In this document: piece after piece, positions 55,314 through 64,000 of the stretch
Numbering within the stretch: the stretch's first letter is position 1
Layout: every line of letters starts with the position of its first letter
Made by a program: the position numbers and the translations under genes
The notes under the pieces: model-generated
Databases searched by the model: none
What the model saw: only the letters and a program-made list of their open reading frames with translations
What the model was told of the DNA's origin: nothing
Origin: Rhodovarius crocodyli
GTDB taxonomy: Bacteria > Pseudomonadota > Alphaproteobacteria > Acetobacterales > Acetobacteraceae
Assembly (NCBI GenBank): GCA_945901085.1
Contig: CAMDJV010000011.1
Span: 1 to 64,000, forward strand
DNA: 64,000 nt
Direction of reading: 5' to 3'

Positions 55314-56048
55314 ATGGAGCTTTGGCATGACTGGGATTCCGTCTGCTCGTTCAAGGTGCGGATGGTCTTGGCGGAAAAGGGTCTGGCCTGGCAATCGCGC
55401 CATGTCGACCTCTTTGCCTTTGCCAATCTCAGCGCTGGCTTCCTGGCGCTGAACCCGGCCGGCGTTGTGCCGGTGCTGCGCCATGCCGGGCTGGTGCTGC
55501 CGGAATCGAGTGTGATCAACGAATACCTCGATGAGGTCTTCCCCAGCCCGCCTTTGGTGCCGCAAGCGGCCGCGGAGCGCGCCGCCATGCGGGTCTGGGT
55601 GAAGTTGCAGGATGAGGTGCTCTACCACGCGCAGCGCCCGGCCACCTTCCAATTGATGATCAAGAAACGCTTGGCGGGGCTGGGCGGTGATGAGATCGCC
55701 CGGCTGGTTGCCGCCCACCCGCAGCCGGACCGCGCGCGTCACTTCATCGGCTGGGCCACGGGACCTGTGGATATGGCCGTGGTGGAGGATGCGCGCGGCC
55801 GGGTGGATGCGGTGCTGGCCCGGATTGATGCCGGGCTGCAGGATGGCCGGGAATGGCTGGCGGGGGAGATGTTCAGCCTGGCCGAATGCGCCATGGCGCC
55901 GTTTATCGACCGGCTGCGGCGGTTGCGGTTCGAGGCGCTATGGGCAGAGCGGCCGAAATTGGCAAGCTGGATGGAGCGGGTGGCGGCCCGGCCGAGTTAT
56001 ATGCTGGCCCGGGCGCCGGCGGCAGAGTTGATGCAGGGGCCCGATTGA
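55314..56048 (+). CDS. Glutathione S-transferase family protein
   Basis: The 244-residue protein has a GST N-terminal thioredoxin-like fold (WHDWDSVCSFKVRMVLAEKG), the cis-Pro region NPAGVVPVL and the glutathione-binding PESSVINEYLDE. A helical C-terminal domain follows. ATG 55314, with GGAGG seven bases upstream, is preferred over the adjacent GTG 55311. GSTs detoxify electrophiles or, in some cases, take part in ring-cleavage pathways; the present substrate is unknown. Confidence 0.88.
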   Translation: MELWHDWDSVCSFKVRMVLAEKGLAWQSRHVDLFAFANLSAGFLALNPAGVVPVLRHAGLVLPESSVINEYLDEVFPSPPLVPQAAAERAAMRVWVKLQDEVLYHAQRPATFQLMIKKRLAGLGGDEIARLVAAHPQPDRARHFIGWATGPVDMAVVEDARGRVDAVLARIDAGLQDGREWLAGEMFSLAECAMAPFIDRLRRLRFEALWAERPKLASWMERVAARPSYMLARAPAAELMQGPD

Positions 56049-56107
56049 GCGGGGCCGCCCCCGCTCGCTGGCCCGCGCCATTGGCCAAAACTCCTTGAAA
56101 TCAAGCA

Positions 56108-59100
56108 TCACGAAAAGAAGATATAGTCTTTCCCGTCGACCGACCCATAGCTTGGCGTGGCCAGTTGCGCCTGGCTCAGCCCGGTGAAGCTGAGCGAGGT
56201 ATCGATCAGCCCATTGCCATCCAGGTCACAATGCAGCGTCGCGCCCTGGAAGCCCTCCATCCCATCACTCGTCACCCAAACGAATTTGCTTACCCCAGGC
56301 TGATAGCCCCAAATCGTGACCTGCTCACCTGGCGAAAAATCGGTGATGGTTGACCAGGTGATGGCGGTAGCGGCAGCCCAGCCATCGATGAAAAATCTAT
56401 CCAGACCCGCACCGCCGGTGATGAAATTCGAGCCCAGCCCACCATCCAGAATATCATTGCCACCGCCACCATCCATGCCATCATCGCCCGCGCCTGCATT
56501 GCAGAAATCAGCATGAATGGTGGCAATGACGATGTCGTTGGTGTCACCGTTGATTTGTTGATTGACGATGCCGGCAAGGGGGCCAGTATAGACATCAGGC
56601 AGGCTATAGTCGAAGTCGCGATTGCCCAGCCGGGAATAGACCAGGCCGAGATTGACCCCGCTGGCTGCCAGCGAGGCGATGGAGATATCCGCCGCTGCGC
56701 CCCATTTGAAGCGTTCGATAGCGGTGAAGTGGTCCTGGCCATCGGCGCCGCTGGTGATCACCACGCCATCGCGCACGCCGAAGCGATAATTGCTCTGCGC
56801 GCCGGAGAGTTGGGCCAGGTCATCGCCCGCGCCGCCAGTGATGATGTCGTTCCCGGCGCCGCCATTCATCGTGTCATCGCCGGCATAGCCATTCATGCTG
56901 TCGCCAAAGGCTGTGCCGCGCAGCGTATCGGCCAGGGTGCTGCCGCGGTAAGTGGCGCCGGCGGTGGCTTGGCTGAGATAGACAGCGCTGGAGCCGGAAT
57001 CGGTGGCAGGCTTGTCGGCCTGAGCGCCGATGATGAGGTCAGGCAAGCCATCGCCATTCATGTCACCGGCGGAGGCTACGGGGCTGCCGGTGTGGTCAGC
57101 CGTCGAGACACCATTGAGCCGGAAGCCGCTGCTGCCGTTCAAGGTCGAGAGGTTGATGGCCGGCGTGGCGGCCCAGTCAGCCTTGCCGAAAACCACATAG
57201 CTGGCGCCGGGGTCATTGCCATTCGGGTCAGCGTATCTGCCGCCGACGATCATGTCAGCGTAGCCGTCACCATTCAAATCGCCGGCAGAGGCCGCAAACA
57301 AGCCGCTTTTATCACCGGCCGAGCCGCCATTAAGCCGGAAGCCATTGCTGCCATTCAGGCTCGCAAGGTTGAGAGAGGAGGCCCAGCCGCTGGCCTTGCC
57401 GAAGACCACATAGCTCGCGCCGGAATTGCTGCCATTCGGGTCAGCCTGGGGGGCACCGATGATGAGGTCAGCAAAGCCATCACTATTCACATCGCCGGCC
57501 GAGGCGACGGAGTAGCCGCTATAGTCATCCGCTGCGACGCCATCGAGCCGGAAGCCGTTGGTGCCATCAAGATCGGCGAGGTTGACGGAGGCTGCAAAGC
57601 CGCTGCTCCCGCCGAAGACCACATAGCTGGCGCCGGAGAAGGTGCCATTCGGCCCGGCCAAATAGGCGCCGATGATGATATCCGCGAAGCCGTCGCCATT
57701 CACATCGCCGGCGGAGGCGTCGGAAATGCCGCTTTGGTCACCGGCCGACCTGCCATCGAGCCAGAAGCCGCTGATGCCATTGAAGCTGGAAAGGTCGATG
57801 GCTTCGTTGACATCGGTGACGGTGATGGCCACCGCCTTGGCCAGGCTGGTGAGGGCACCGTCGGAGGCGGTGACGGTAACATCGTACACATTATTCGCGC
57901 CGACATCGCCCGGCGCCTCGAAATCGGGCGCAGCCTTGAAACTCACAGCCCCAGTGGCAGCGTCGATATCAAACAGTCCAGCATCGGCGCCACCCAGCAC
58001 ATAGGTCAGCCTCGTGCCCGCATCCGGGTCGCTGCCGCTGGCGGTATAGACGACACCAGCGGCATTCTCGGCAAAGCTGACGGCCCCGCCCGAGGTGACG
58101 CTCGGCGCCTCATTGACATCGGTAACGGTGATGGCCACCGCCCGCGCCACGCTGGTGAGAACGCCATCAAACGCCGTGACGGTAACATCGTACACATTAT
58201 TCGCGCCGACATCGCCCGGCACCTCGAAATCGGGCGCAGCCTTGAAACTCACAGCCCCAGTGGCAGCGTCGATATCAAACAGTCCAGCATCGGCGCCACC
58301 CAGCACATAGGTCAGCGTCGTGCCCGCATCCGGGTCGCTGCCGCTGGCGGTGTAGACCGTGCCGGTGGCATTCTCATCGACGCTCGCGTTGCCGCTGGAG
58401 GTCACCGCGGGCGGGTGATTATAGAAGACAACGCTGTTGGTGCCGGTTGTCCAATCCGTGATCGTGATGGTGGCGCCGCCGATGGTAAAAACGCGCTGAT
58501 TGCCGCTGTCAACACAAGTATCGGCGTTGTCACCAAAGTCGATGGTGTTGTTGCCAGCGCCCAGGGTGATGGTGTCGTTGCCGTCGCCGGGGGTCCAAAT
58601 GATGGTGTCGTTGCCGGCTCCGGCATCGATGGTATCGTTCCCGCTGCCACCCATGATGGTATCATTACCGATGCCACCGATAAGGGTATCATTGCTTACG
58701 CCACCAATGATGCTGTCATTACCGGCAAGGCCATCGATGGCACTGCCAGAAGGGTAGGCGATGAGGGTGTCATCACCGGCCGTTGGAATATTGGAAATGA
58801 CGCGGGTATTGGCGCCGAGGTCGCCCCAATCATTGACCTTGACGGAGCCCGCGCCATCGATGCGGGTGAAGGTGGCTATGCCTCCGGTGGTCAGGGCCAC
58901 ACGCCAAGCTCCAGAGGTTGCGCCATCGGTCACCGCGCCGCCTGCCCAGCCCTCCAGGTCCACAATGTTGCTGCCTGCGCCCAGGTTGACATCGTCACTG
59001 CCGCCGCCGGCACGCCAGATGATGTGATCGTCGCCTTCGCTGCCATAGATGATATCATCGCCCGCACCGCCATTGATCACGTCATTACCGGTATTGCCGG

Positions 59101-59824
59101 CGATATAATCAGCGCCCGCTCCACCGTTGATCACGTCATTGTCGGCACCGCCGTCGATGGTATCGTTGCCGCCATCCCCGGTGATCGTATCGTTGCCAGC
59201 GCTACCATAAAGCCGGTCCGCGCCTACGCCACCATCGATGCTGTCATTGCCAGAAAGGCCGTCGATGGTACTGCCAGAAGGGTAGGCGAAGAGGGTGTCA
59301 TCACCGGTCGTGGGACCGGTCGTGGGAATAGTGGAAATGACGCGGATATTGGTGCCAGCGCCCCAATCATCGACGGTGAGTCTGACCGAGGTGCCGGCAT
59401 CGCTGCGCGTGAAATAAGCGATAGGGGTTCCTCCGCTGGTCAGCTCCACACTCCACGCGCCAGAGGTTGCACCATTGACCACCGCGCCACCCGCCCAGCC
59501 CTCCAAGTATAGAATATTGCTACCTTTTCTCAGGGACATACTGTCATTGCCGCCGCCCGCACGCCAGAATACAATGTTATTGCCGGAGCCGGGATCGATG
59601 GTATCACCACCCGCGCCACCGTCGATCACGTCATCGCCGTCATTGCCGTCTATTATATCATTGCCTGCTTCGCCGAAGATCACGTCATTACCGGCATCGC
59701 CGCGGATGTTATCAGCACTTAGGCCGCCGTAAATCGTGTCGTTGCCGCCTCCGGCACGAATCACGTCTATGTCGGCGGTGCCGGTGATGCTGTCATTGCC
59801 GGCCGTGCCATTAAAATTGGCCAT
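56108..59824 (-). CDS. Large RTX repeat protein with cadherin-like and FG-GAP domains
   Basis: The 1238-residue protein has no classical signal peptide and begins with RTX nonapeptides (GNDSITGTAD, GGNDTIYGG). Two more RTX blocks follow by residue 420. Between them are repeated GWAGGAV.DGATSGAW modules. Residues of about 470-670 hold two cadherin-like repeats (DENATGTVYTASGSDPDAG) that are almost identical. Four FG-GAP-type repeats follow (GDVNGDGFADIIIGA, residues 680-940). Further RTX repeats near 960-1010 and 1105-1145 and an M10_C-like end (ITDFSPGEQ) complete it. Calcium binding and type I secretion are expected by family; no T1SS genes are adjacent. It is probably a surface or biofilm adhesin. 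Confidence 0.88.
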   Translation of the reverse strand: MANFNGTAGNDSITGTADIDVIRAGGGNDTIYGGLSADNIRGDAGNDVIFGEAGNDIIDGNDGDDVIDGGAGGDTIDPGSGNNIVFWRAGGGNDSMSLRKGSNILYLEGWAGGAVVNGATSGAWSVELTSGGTPIAYFTRSDAGTSVRLTVDDWGAGTNIRVISTIPTTGPTTGDDTLFAYPSGSTIDGLSGNDSIDGGVGADRLYGSAGNDTITGDGGNDTIDGGADNDVINGGAGADYIAGNTGNDVINGGAGDDIIYGSEGDDHIIWRAGGGSDDVNLGAGSNIVDLEGWAGGAVTDGATSGAWRVALTTGGIATFTRIDGAGSVKVNDWGDLGANTRVISNIPTAGDDTLIAYPSGSAIDGLAGNDSIIGGVSNDTLIGGIGNDTIMGGSGNDTIDAGAGNDTIIWTPGDGNDTITLGAGNNTIDFGDNADTCVDSGNQRVFTIGGATITITDWTTGTNSVVFYNHPPAVTSSGNASVDENATGTVYTASGSDPDAGTTLTYVLGGADAGLFDIDAATGAVSFKAAPDFEVPGDVGANNVYDVTVTAFDGVLTSVARAVAITVTDVNEAPSVTSGGAVSFAENAAGVVYTASGSDPDAGTRLTYVLGGADAGLFDIDAATGAVSFKAAPDFEAPGDVGANNVYDVTVTASDGALTSLAKAVAITVTDVNEAIDLSSFNGISGFWLDGRSAGDQSGISDASAGDVNGDGFADIIIGAYLAGPNGTFSGASYVVFGGSSGFAASVNLADLDGTNGFRLDGVAADDYSGYSVASAGDVNSDGFADLIIGAPQADPNGSNSGASYVVFGKASGWASSLNLASLNGSNGFRLNGGSAGDKSGLFAASAGDLNGDGYADMIVGGRYADPNGNDPGASYVVFGKADWAATPAINLSTLNGSSGFRLNGVSTADHTGSPVASAGDMNGDGLPDLIIGAQADKPATDSGSSAVYLSQATAGATYRGSTLADTLRGTAFGDSMNGYAGDDTMNGGAGNDIITGGAGDDLAQLSGAQSNYRFGVRDGVVITSGADGQDHFTAIERFKWGAAADISIASLAASGVNLGLVYSRLGNRDFDYSLPDVYTGPLAGIVNQQINGDTNDIVIATIHADFCNAGAGDDGMDGGGGNDILDGGLGSNFITGGAGLDRFFIDGWAAATAITWSTITDFSPGEQVTIWGYQPGVSKFVWVTSDGMEGFQGATLHCDLDGNGLIDTSLSFTGLSQAQLATPSYGSVDGKDYIFFS
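57805..58400 (-). repeat. Internal 306-bp duplication encoding two cadherin-like units
   Basis: Two units of about 306 bases in the RTX gene (near 57805-58110 and 58111-58400) match almost base for base. For example TGACGGTAAC occurs at 57871 and 58177. The period of 102 codons equals one cadherin-like domain, so they are a recent tandem duplication. Confidence 0.88.
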
Positions 59825-59827
59825 GCG

Positions 59828-59995
59828 TCAGAATCCTTTCCCAATTGCGATGTTGGGATTGGGCGCAAAGCCGCCCAGAATGCGCGCAGCAAACCGATCA
59901 CTGCCCGCATTCGGGTGAGCAGCCGCCACACCAACCAGCCGGAAGCCGGTGCTGCCCTTGAGGCGGCAAAGGTCGATCGATGATGAAAAACACAT
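59828..59995 (-). pseudogene. Short FG-GAP-like reading frame upstream of the RTX gene (probable gene fragment)
   Basis: A 55-codon frame from ATG 59995 to TGA 59828 ends four bases before the RTX start. It contains IDLCRLKGSTGFRLVGVAAA, which clearly resembles the start of an FG-GAP blade in the RTX protein (INLSTLNGSSGFRLNGVSTA). It then diverges into GGFAPNPNIAIGKGF. AGGAA lies about 9 bases upstream of the ATG. It may be a remnant of an older copy of the gene or a small translated leader coupled to the RTX gene; both readings are open. Confidence 0.45.
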
Positions 59996-60303
59996 TGCAG
60001 GAATTCCTGGTTGGAAATGGTCCGGATCAAACCACCCAACCAGAATATAATATATAATGCAATAGAATATTCATGGCAGCCCAAGCGATAAATACCGCAT
60101 TGCAGGCCGTAGCTTATTCCCCGGCCAAGCCAGGCCGCGCATCTGCCTAGCCAGCCTTGCCAGCCCTTCTGCGCGCACAACCATCCGACCAGCAGCCTGG
60201 TCCGTCACACCGCAGTGCAGAATGCCGTCCGGGGGTCCGATCGCCGTGGCGGTTCAGCAGCGCAATCTGCAGCCGCGCCGCCACAAGGCCAAACGGGCAC
60301 CGC
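59996..60303. other. AT-rich gap upstream of the RTX gene
   Basis: These 308 bases contain an AT-rich block at 60040-60075 (AATATAATATATAATGCAAT), a likely promoter region for the minus-strand RTX gene. I could not assign a clear -35/-10 pair. The rest is ordinary GC-rich sequence with no supported gene. Confidence 0.45.
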
Positions 60304-61215
60304 TCATCGTGCCGGCGGCACATTGCTCCGATCAACCAGCAGGTGCCCGACATTGACCTGCCCCAGCCCCCTTTCGCCGCGCAGCCAGCGCGCCATGGTA
60401 TCCATGCCCAGCCGGCCCCAGGCCACCGGGTTGAGTTCCACGGTCAGCCCAATATCGCCCCGGCGCACCGCGGCAAGGGCTGGCGGAATGCCGTTCAGCC
60501 CGGTCACCACCACCTGCCCCGTCCGCCCGGCCTGGCCCAGCGCCTGCGCAGCGCCGAGGGCAATATCGTCATTGCCGCCATAAATCGCCTTGAGATTGGG
60601 GTGGGCCACCAGCAAATCCTGCGCCACCCGCAGCCCCTCCTCGCGGGTGAGGGCGATGTCACGCCGCGCCACGATGCGCACGCCCGGGCTTGCGGTCATC
60701 ACCTCGTTAAACCCGGTGGCGAGATTGCGGAAAGTGGCCGCTCCCTGCGGGCCGGCAATGATGGCCACCTCGCCCGCATTGTTGATGGCGCGCAGCATCC
60801 ACCGCGCAATGTCGCGGCCAATGCCCACCTCATCCATCGCCACAAAGGCCGATTGCTGCGGGCTATCAGCATGGCGGGCGATGGAGATGATGGGGATATT
60901 GGCGCCGGAAGCCGCCTCATAGGCCGCGCGCGTCGCGCGCGCATCGATGGGCGAGATCAGAATGCCCGAGACGCGCTGGGCAATGAGGTCGAGCACGCCA
61001 TTATTCTGCGCCACCACATCCTCATTGGCCGTCACGAAGCGGGTGCGCCAGCCCAGCTCGGTGGCGCGCGCCTCCATGCCGCGCCGCATGGCGATGTAGA
61101 AAGGGTTGGTGTCGGAGGAGAGCGAAACGCCCACCACCACCTCCTGCGCCAGACCAGGGCGGGCCAGCACGGGCATGGCCAAAGCGGGCAGCAGGAACAG
61201 GTTTCGTCTTTGCAT
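60304..61215 (-). CDS. Sugar ABC transporter substrate-binding protein (RbsB/YtfQ type)
   Basis: The 303-residue protein has a signal peptide (MQRRNLFLLPALAMPVLA). The periplasmic-binding-protein type I fold is seen in VVVGVSLSSDTNPFY, ISPIDARATRAAYEAA, AIYGGNDDIALGAAQAL and VVVTGLNGIPPAL. Such proteins bring ribose, galactose or related ligands to a permease of the RbsC type. It is the last gene of the operon, 18 bp after the permease. The ligand cannot be determined from the sequence. Confidence 0.92.
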   Translation of the reverse strand: MQRRNLFLLPALAMPVLARPGLAQEVVVGVSLSSDTNPFYIAMRRGMEARATELGWRTRFVTANEDVVAQNNGVLDLIAQRVSGILISPIDARATRAAYEAASGANIPIISIARHADSPQQSAFVAMDEVGIGRDIARWMLRAINNAGEVAIIAGPQGAATFRNLATGFNEVMTASPGVRIVARRDIALTREEGLRVAQDLLVAHPNLKAIYGGNDDIALGAAQALGQAGRTGQVVVTGLNGIPPALAAVRRGDIGLTVELNPVAWGRLGMDTMARWLRGERGLGQVNVGHLLVDRSNVPPAR

Positions 61216-61233
61216 GGGGTCCTCCTTTTGGTT

Positions 61234-62169
61234 TCAGTCGCGGCGGGCGTGACGCAGCCGGTCCGCCGCGGCGGCAGCCACAATCACAACGCCAATCGCG
61301 ATGCGTTGCCAGTAGCTGTCCACATTCATCAGGTTCAGCGCATTGCCCAGCACCACAATGATGAGCACGCCGGCAATGGTCTTGGCCAGCCGGCCCTCGC
61401 CACCATAAAGCGAGGCGCCGCCCACCACCGCCGCGGCAATGGCCATGAGTTCATAGAATTCGCCCGAGGTGGGCTGGCCGCTTTGCAGCCTCGCCGCCAA
61501 CATCACGCCAGCCACCCCCGCCATGGCGCCACACCAGACATAGGCGGAGGCGCGGATGCGCCCGGTATTAATCCCCGCCAGATAGGCCGCCTGGGCATTG
61601 CCCCCGGTGGCATAAAGCCGCTTGCCATAGGCGCTGCGGTGCAACACCCACCACAGCAGGCCAAAGAGCACAATCGGCGTCCAGGTCAGCAGCGGCACGC
61701 CCCAAAGCCGGGCTCGGCCATAAAGGATAAACGCATCGGGCAGCCCCTCCTCGCCCATGATCGGCCGCCCGCCGGTGAGCAGCAGCACGACGCCGCGCAC
61801 CACCACCATGCTGCCCAGCGTGGCGATGAAGGGATTAAGGTCGAGCCTGGTGACCAGCAGCCCATTCAGCAGCCCCACCAGGCAGCCCACCGCAATGCCC
61901 GCCGCCACCCCCGCCCCGGTGCCAAATTCCAACATGACCACCGCCGCCGCGCAGCCCGCAGCCGCCACGGTGGAGCCCACCGAAATATCAAAGCCACCCG
62001 AGATGATCACATAGGTCATGCCCATGGCGACCACCGCCATCACCGAGGCCTGCAGCATGACATTGCTGATATTCACCGCACTCAAAAACCGGTCGGTCAT
62101 CAGCGCCGTGCCCAGGCAGAGAATGGCCAGGATGATGAAGGGCATCTGGTCGAGAAAACGCTGCCTCAT
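61234..62169 (-). CDS. Sugar ABC transporter permease (RbsC type)
   Basis: The 311-residue protein is a polytopic membrane permease with conserved RbsC features: ILCLGTALMTDRFLSAVNI at the N-terminus, the VISGGFDISVGSTVAA loop and YATGGNAQAAYLAGI near 200. The late VVGGASLYGGEGRLAKTIAG is also typical. The start overlaps the ATPase gene stop by four bases. It forms the transport path for the substrate delivered by the binding protein encoded next. Confidence 0.93.
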   Translation of the reverse strand: MRQRFLDQMPFIILAILCLGTALMTDRFLSAVNISNVMLQASVMAVVAMGMTYVIISGGFDISVGSTVAAAGCAAAVVMLEFGTGAGVAAGIAVGCLVGLLNGLLVTRLDLNPFIATLGSMVVVRGVVLLLTGGRPIMGEEGLPDAFILYGRARLWGVPLLTWTPIVLFGLLWWVLHRSAYGKRLYATGGNAQAAYLAGINTGRIRASAYVWCGAMAGVAGVMLAARLQSGQPTSGEFYELMAIAAAVVGGASLYGGEGRLAKTIAGVLIIVVLGNALNLMNVDSYWQRIAIGVVIVAAAAADRLRHARRD

Positions 62170-63596
62170 GCGCCCAGCGCCTGGCGCAGATGCGCCTCGG
62201 TGAAGCGCGGCTCGGCGCGGTGGAAGCGCTCCTGCACCCGGCCCTGGCGCATTGCCACCACCTCATCGGCCAACGCCAGCAATTCATGCAATTCGGCCGA
62301 GGCAAAGATCACCGCCCCACCGCCGGCGGCAAAACCATCCACCAGCCCCAGCACCGCCCGCTTGGCGGCGACATCAATGCCATGGGTCGGCTCATCCAGC
62401 AGCAGGGTGTGGAAGCGGCCGATCAGCCAGCGGGCGAAAATGATCTTCTGCTGATTGCCGCCCGAGAGTGCCCGCGCCGGCAGGGCGGGATTGGGCGGGC
62501 GGACATCAAGGCGCCGAATAAGTTCGGCCACTGCGGCATCGGCGGCGGCGGCGTTGAACCCACCCAGCCGCGTGGTCATGGCGGCCAGATGCGGCAGCAC
62601 GATATTGTCGCGCACCGAGAGGTTGGGGATCAGCGCGCGGCCACGCTCGCTGGGCACATAGCCAATGCCGGCGGCGATGGCGGCGGCCGGGCTCTTCGGG
62701 CTGCCGCCAGCCCTGCCAAATCCCCCGCGCAGCAAGGCCCCGGTGCCGGCGCCAAGCAGCCCGGCCAATCCCGTCACCTGACCAGCCCGGGCGGCCACCC
62801 CACCGCCGGGCGCGGCCAGAATCAGCCGCTCGGCCCCGGCTGGGCGGATGGCGGCTTCCTGCTGGGCATCGAGGGCGCGCCCGGTCATGTCGCGGGCGAG
62901 ATCGGCCTCGGTGAAGCCGCCACGGGCGTGGCTGGCCACCTGCAGCCCATCGCGCAGCACGCTCACCCGGTCACACAGCGCGCGCACCTCATCAAGGCGA
63001 TGCGAGACGAACACCACCGCCAGCCCCTCGCCCCGCATGCGCTCGAGCAGGGCAAAAAGGCGGTCCACCTCGGCGCGTTCGAGCGAGGCGGTGGGCTCGT
63101 CGAGGATGAGGATGCGCGCCTGACCTTCGGCCAATTCGCGGGCCAGCACCACGGCCTGGCGCTCGGCGAAGCCCAGCGCGTCCATCCGCCGCCTGGGGTC
63201 GATGGCCAGGCCGAGGCGCGCGAGGGCAGCCTCGGCGCGCTGTTGCACCGCCGCCTGGCGCACAGCGCCGGCGCGGCTGGGCCAGCGGCCGAGCAGCAGA
63301 TTATCGGCCACACTCATCGCCGGCACGATCTGCAACTCCTGCGGCACGAGCGCGATGCCGGCCGCGCGCGCCGCATCCGGCCCCCCCGGCGCGAAGGGGC
63401 CGCCGGCGAGGCTCATGCTCCCCGAATCGGGGCGGTAAATCCCGGTGATGATCTTCAGAAGGCTCGATTTGCCAGCGCCATTCTCGCCCACCAACCCATG
63501 CGCCTCACCGGGCATCAGCCGCAGCGACACGCCGCGCAGCGCCAGGGTATTGCCAAAGCGCTTGTGCAGGTCGGTGGCGGTGAGGAGAGGTTGCAT
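62166..63596 (-). CDS. Sugar ABC transporter ATP-binding protein (RbsA type, two NBDs)
   Basis: The protein of about 476 residues has two nucleotide-binding domains. The first has Walker A GENGAGKSSLL, a sugar-type signature LGFAERQAVVLARELA and Walker B ILILDEPTAS. The second has a degenerate P-loop, GLLGAGTGALLRG, without the Lys-Ser/Thr pair, and a good signature LSGGNQQK. The loss in the second P-loop is normal in this family. The second domain looks shorter than in typical 500-residue RbsA proteins. ATG 63596 is preferred; a GTG at 63620 would add eight residues. Confidence 0.9.
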   Translation of the reverse strand: MQPLLTATDLHKRFGNTLALRGVSLRLMPGEAHGLVGENGAGKSSLLKIITGIYRPDSGSMSLAGGPFAPGGPDAARAAGIALVPQELQIVPAMSVADNLLLGRWPSRAGAVRQAAVQQRAEAALARLGLAIDPRRRMDALGFAERQAVVLARELAEGQARILILDEPTASLERAEVDRLFALLERMRGEGLAVVFVSHRLDEVRALCDRVSVLRDGLQVASHARGGFTEADLARDMTGRALDAQQEAAIRPAGAERLILAAPGGGVAARAGQVTGLAGLLGAGTGALLRGGFGRAGGSPKSPAAAIAAGIGYVPSERGRALIPNLSVRDNIVLPHLAAMTTRLGGFNAAAADAAVAELIRRLDVRPPNPALPARALSGGNQQKIIFARWLIGRFHTLLLDEPTHGIDVAAKRAVLGLVDGFAAGGGAVIFASAELHELLALADEVVAMRQGRVQERFHRAEPRFTEAHLRQALGA

Positions 63597-63656
63597 CGGC
63601 AAATCGTCGCCCGCGCTCACCCGCCGGTCAATATTGCGCCCCGCCCTGTTGGTCGA

Positions 63657-64000
63657 TCAGGCCTGATCGAGGTTTTCCGCGATATAGGGCGGCAGGTGGA
63701 AGCAACTGACATGAATCTCGGGCGACCAGTAGCGGGTGAGGCCCACAATCCCAGCCTTTTCCGCCCGGGCGCGGATTTCTGTCGCAGAGAAGGCGCGCAG
63801 GCCCGCGGCCTTGGAGGACCAGCCCAGCGTCATGAAGCCACCCACATAAGTCGGCACGGCGGCGACATAGGCCGAGACCTCGGCGAAGAACTTGGCGCGG
63901 CGGATAGAGGTCTCACGCAATTCATCGGCCTGCATGAAGGGCACGCCGCATTGGTTCACGATCAGGCCATTGGCGGTCAGGATCCGCGCGGCATTCTGAT
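63657..64000 (-). CDS. Spermidine synthase-like protein (C-terminal part, cut by window end)
   Basis: The open frame continues to the last base of the window, so the N-terminal part lies beyond it. The visible 114 residues include VNQCGVPFMQADELRET, VAAVPTYVGGFMTLGWSS and PEIHVSCFHLPPYI. These match the C-terminal half of SpeE-type polyamine aminopropyltransferases. These transfer the aminopropyl group from decarboxylated S-adenosylmethionine, which yields methylthioadenosine. The ABC operon begins 61 bp downstream on the same strand. Methylthioadenosine made here would feed the mtnBDC pathway at 3.5-5.4 kb, if the gene is a true SpeE. Confidence 0.8.
   Translation of the reverse strand, partial: QNAARILTANGLIVNQCGVPFMQADELRETSIRRAKFFAEVSAYVAAVPTYVGGFMTLGWSSKAAGLRAFSATEIRARAEKAGIVGLTRYWSPEIHVSCFHLPPYIAENLDQA

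Noticed and set aside
56513-59512. 999-codon plus-strand frame opposite the RTX gene
   Set aside because: It is an antisense shadow produced by the repeated Gly-Asn-Asp codons of the RTX protein and has no independent features.

Overview
The window is GC-rich DNA with dense, short-spaced bacterial genes. Several features point to an alphaproteobacterium: the ileS-lspA-DUF3035 order, ctaA (heme A synthase), coq7, TatA and numerous Bug-type solute receptors. I infer the Acetobacteraceae (Rhodospirillales) as the most likely family. That is a judgement from gene content and style; no marker gene here proves it. No rRNA, tRNA, CRISPR array, transposase or phage gene was seen.

Region by region. 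0-9 kb: end of an FkbH-like gene, an Asp/Glu-racemase-fold protein without its cysteines, corA, then a minus-strand tatA-mtnB-mtnD-mtnC cluster for methionine salvage, a CHAP-domain lipoprotein, a hybrid histidine kinase and a small RMF/CrpP-like gene. 9-23.8 kb: mostly housekeeping: an orphan molybdenum-hydroxylase large subunit, an FAD oxidoreductase, ileS-lspA-DUF3035, a dienelactone-hydrolase-like gene, metY, hemB, a BaiN-like flavoprotein, a VTT membrane protein, a family 2 glycosyltransferase and ctaA. 23.8-38.2 kb: a six-PAS protein with a degenerate HisKA remnant, tldD, a tandem Usp, coq7, a DCC protein, bcp-glnE, a large AsmA-like protein, a 100-bp tandem repeat and a TPR/GT9-like protein.

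38.2-42.7 kb looks like an island. A voltage-gated-type cation channel with an unusual TLDDWAN pore sequence is bracketed by inverted copies of a palindromic dispersed repeat. It is followed by a terC gene of visibly lower GC with a near-consensus promoter, an unrecognised TPR protein, and almost 0.9 kb of AT-rich DNA with no supported gene. 42.7-56 kb is catabolic and accessory: a hydantoinase-like amidohydrolase coupled to a CobW-type metallochaperone, two alpha/beta hydrolases, three Bug receptors, a DUF3052 protein with an apparent non-AUG start, a dihydroorotase-like protein, a second molybdenum-hydroxylase large subunit and a glutathione transferase. 56-60 kb holds a 1238-residue RTX/cadherin/FG-GAP protein. 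60.3-63.6 kb is a sugar-type ABC transporter operon, and the window ends inside a spermidine-synthase-like gene.

Two dispersed palindromic repeat families stand out between genes. Family A has four copies, at 27.7, 38.2, 39.3 and 42.6 kb. Family B has two inverted copies, at 9.1 and 47.3 kb. The strongest single lead is the channel, because its pore motif resembles the calcium-selective engineered variant of NavAb more than known sodium-selective bacterial channels.
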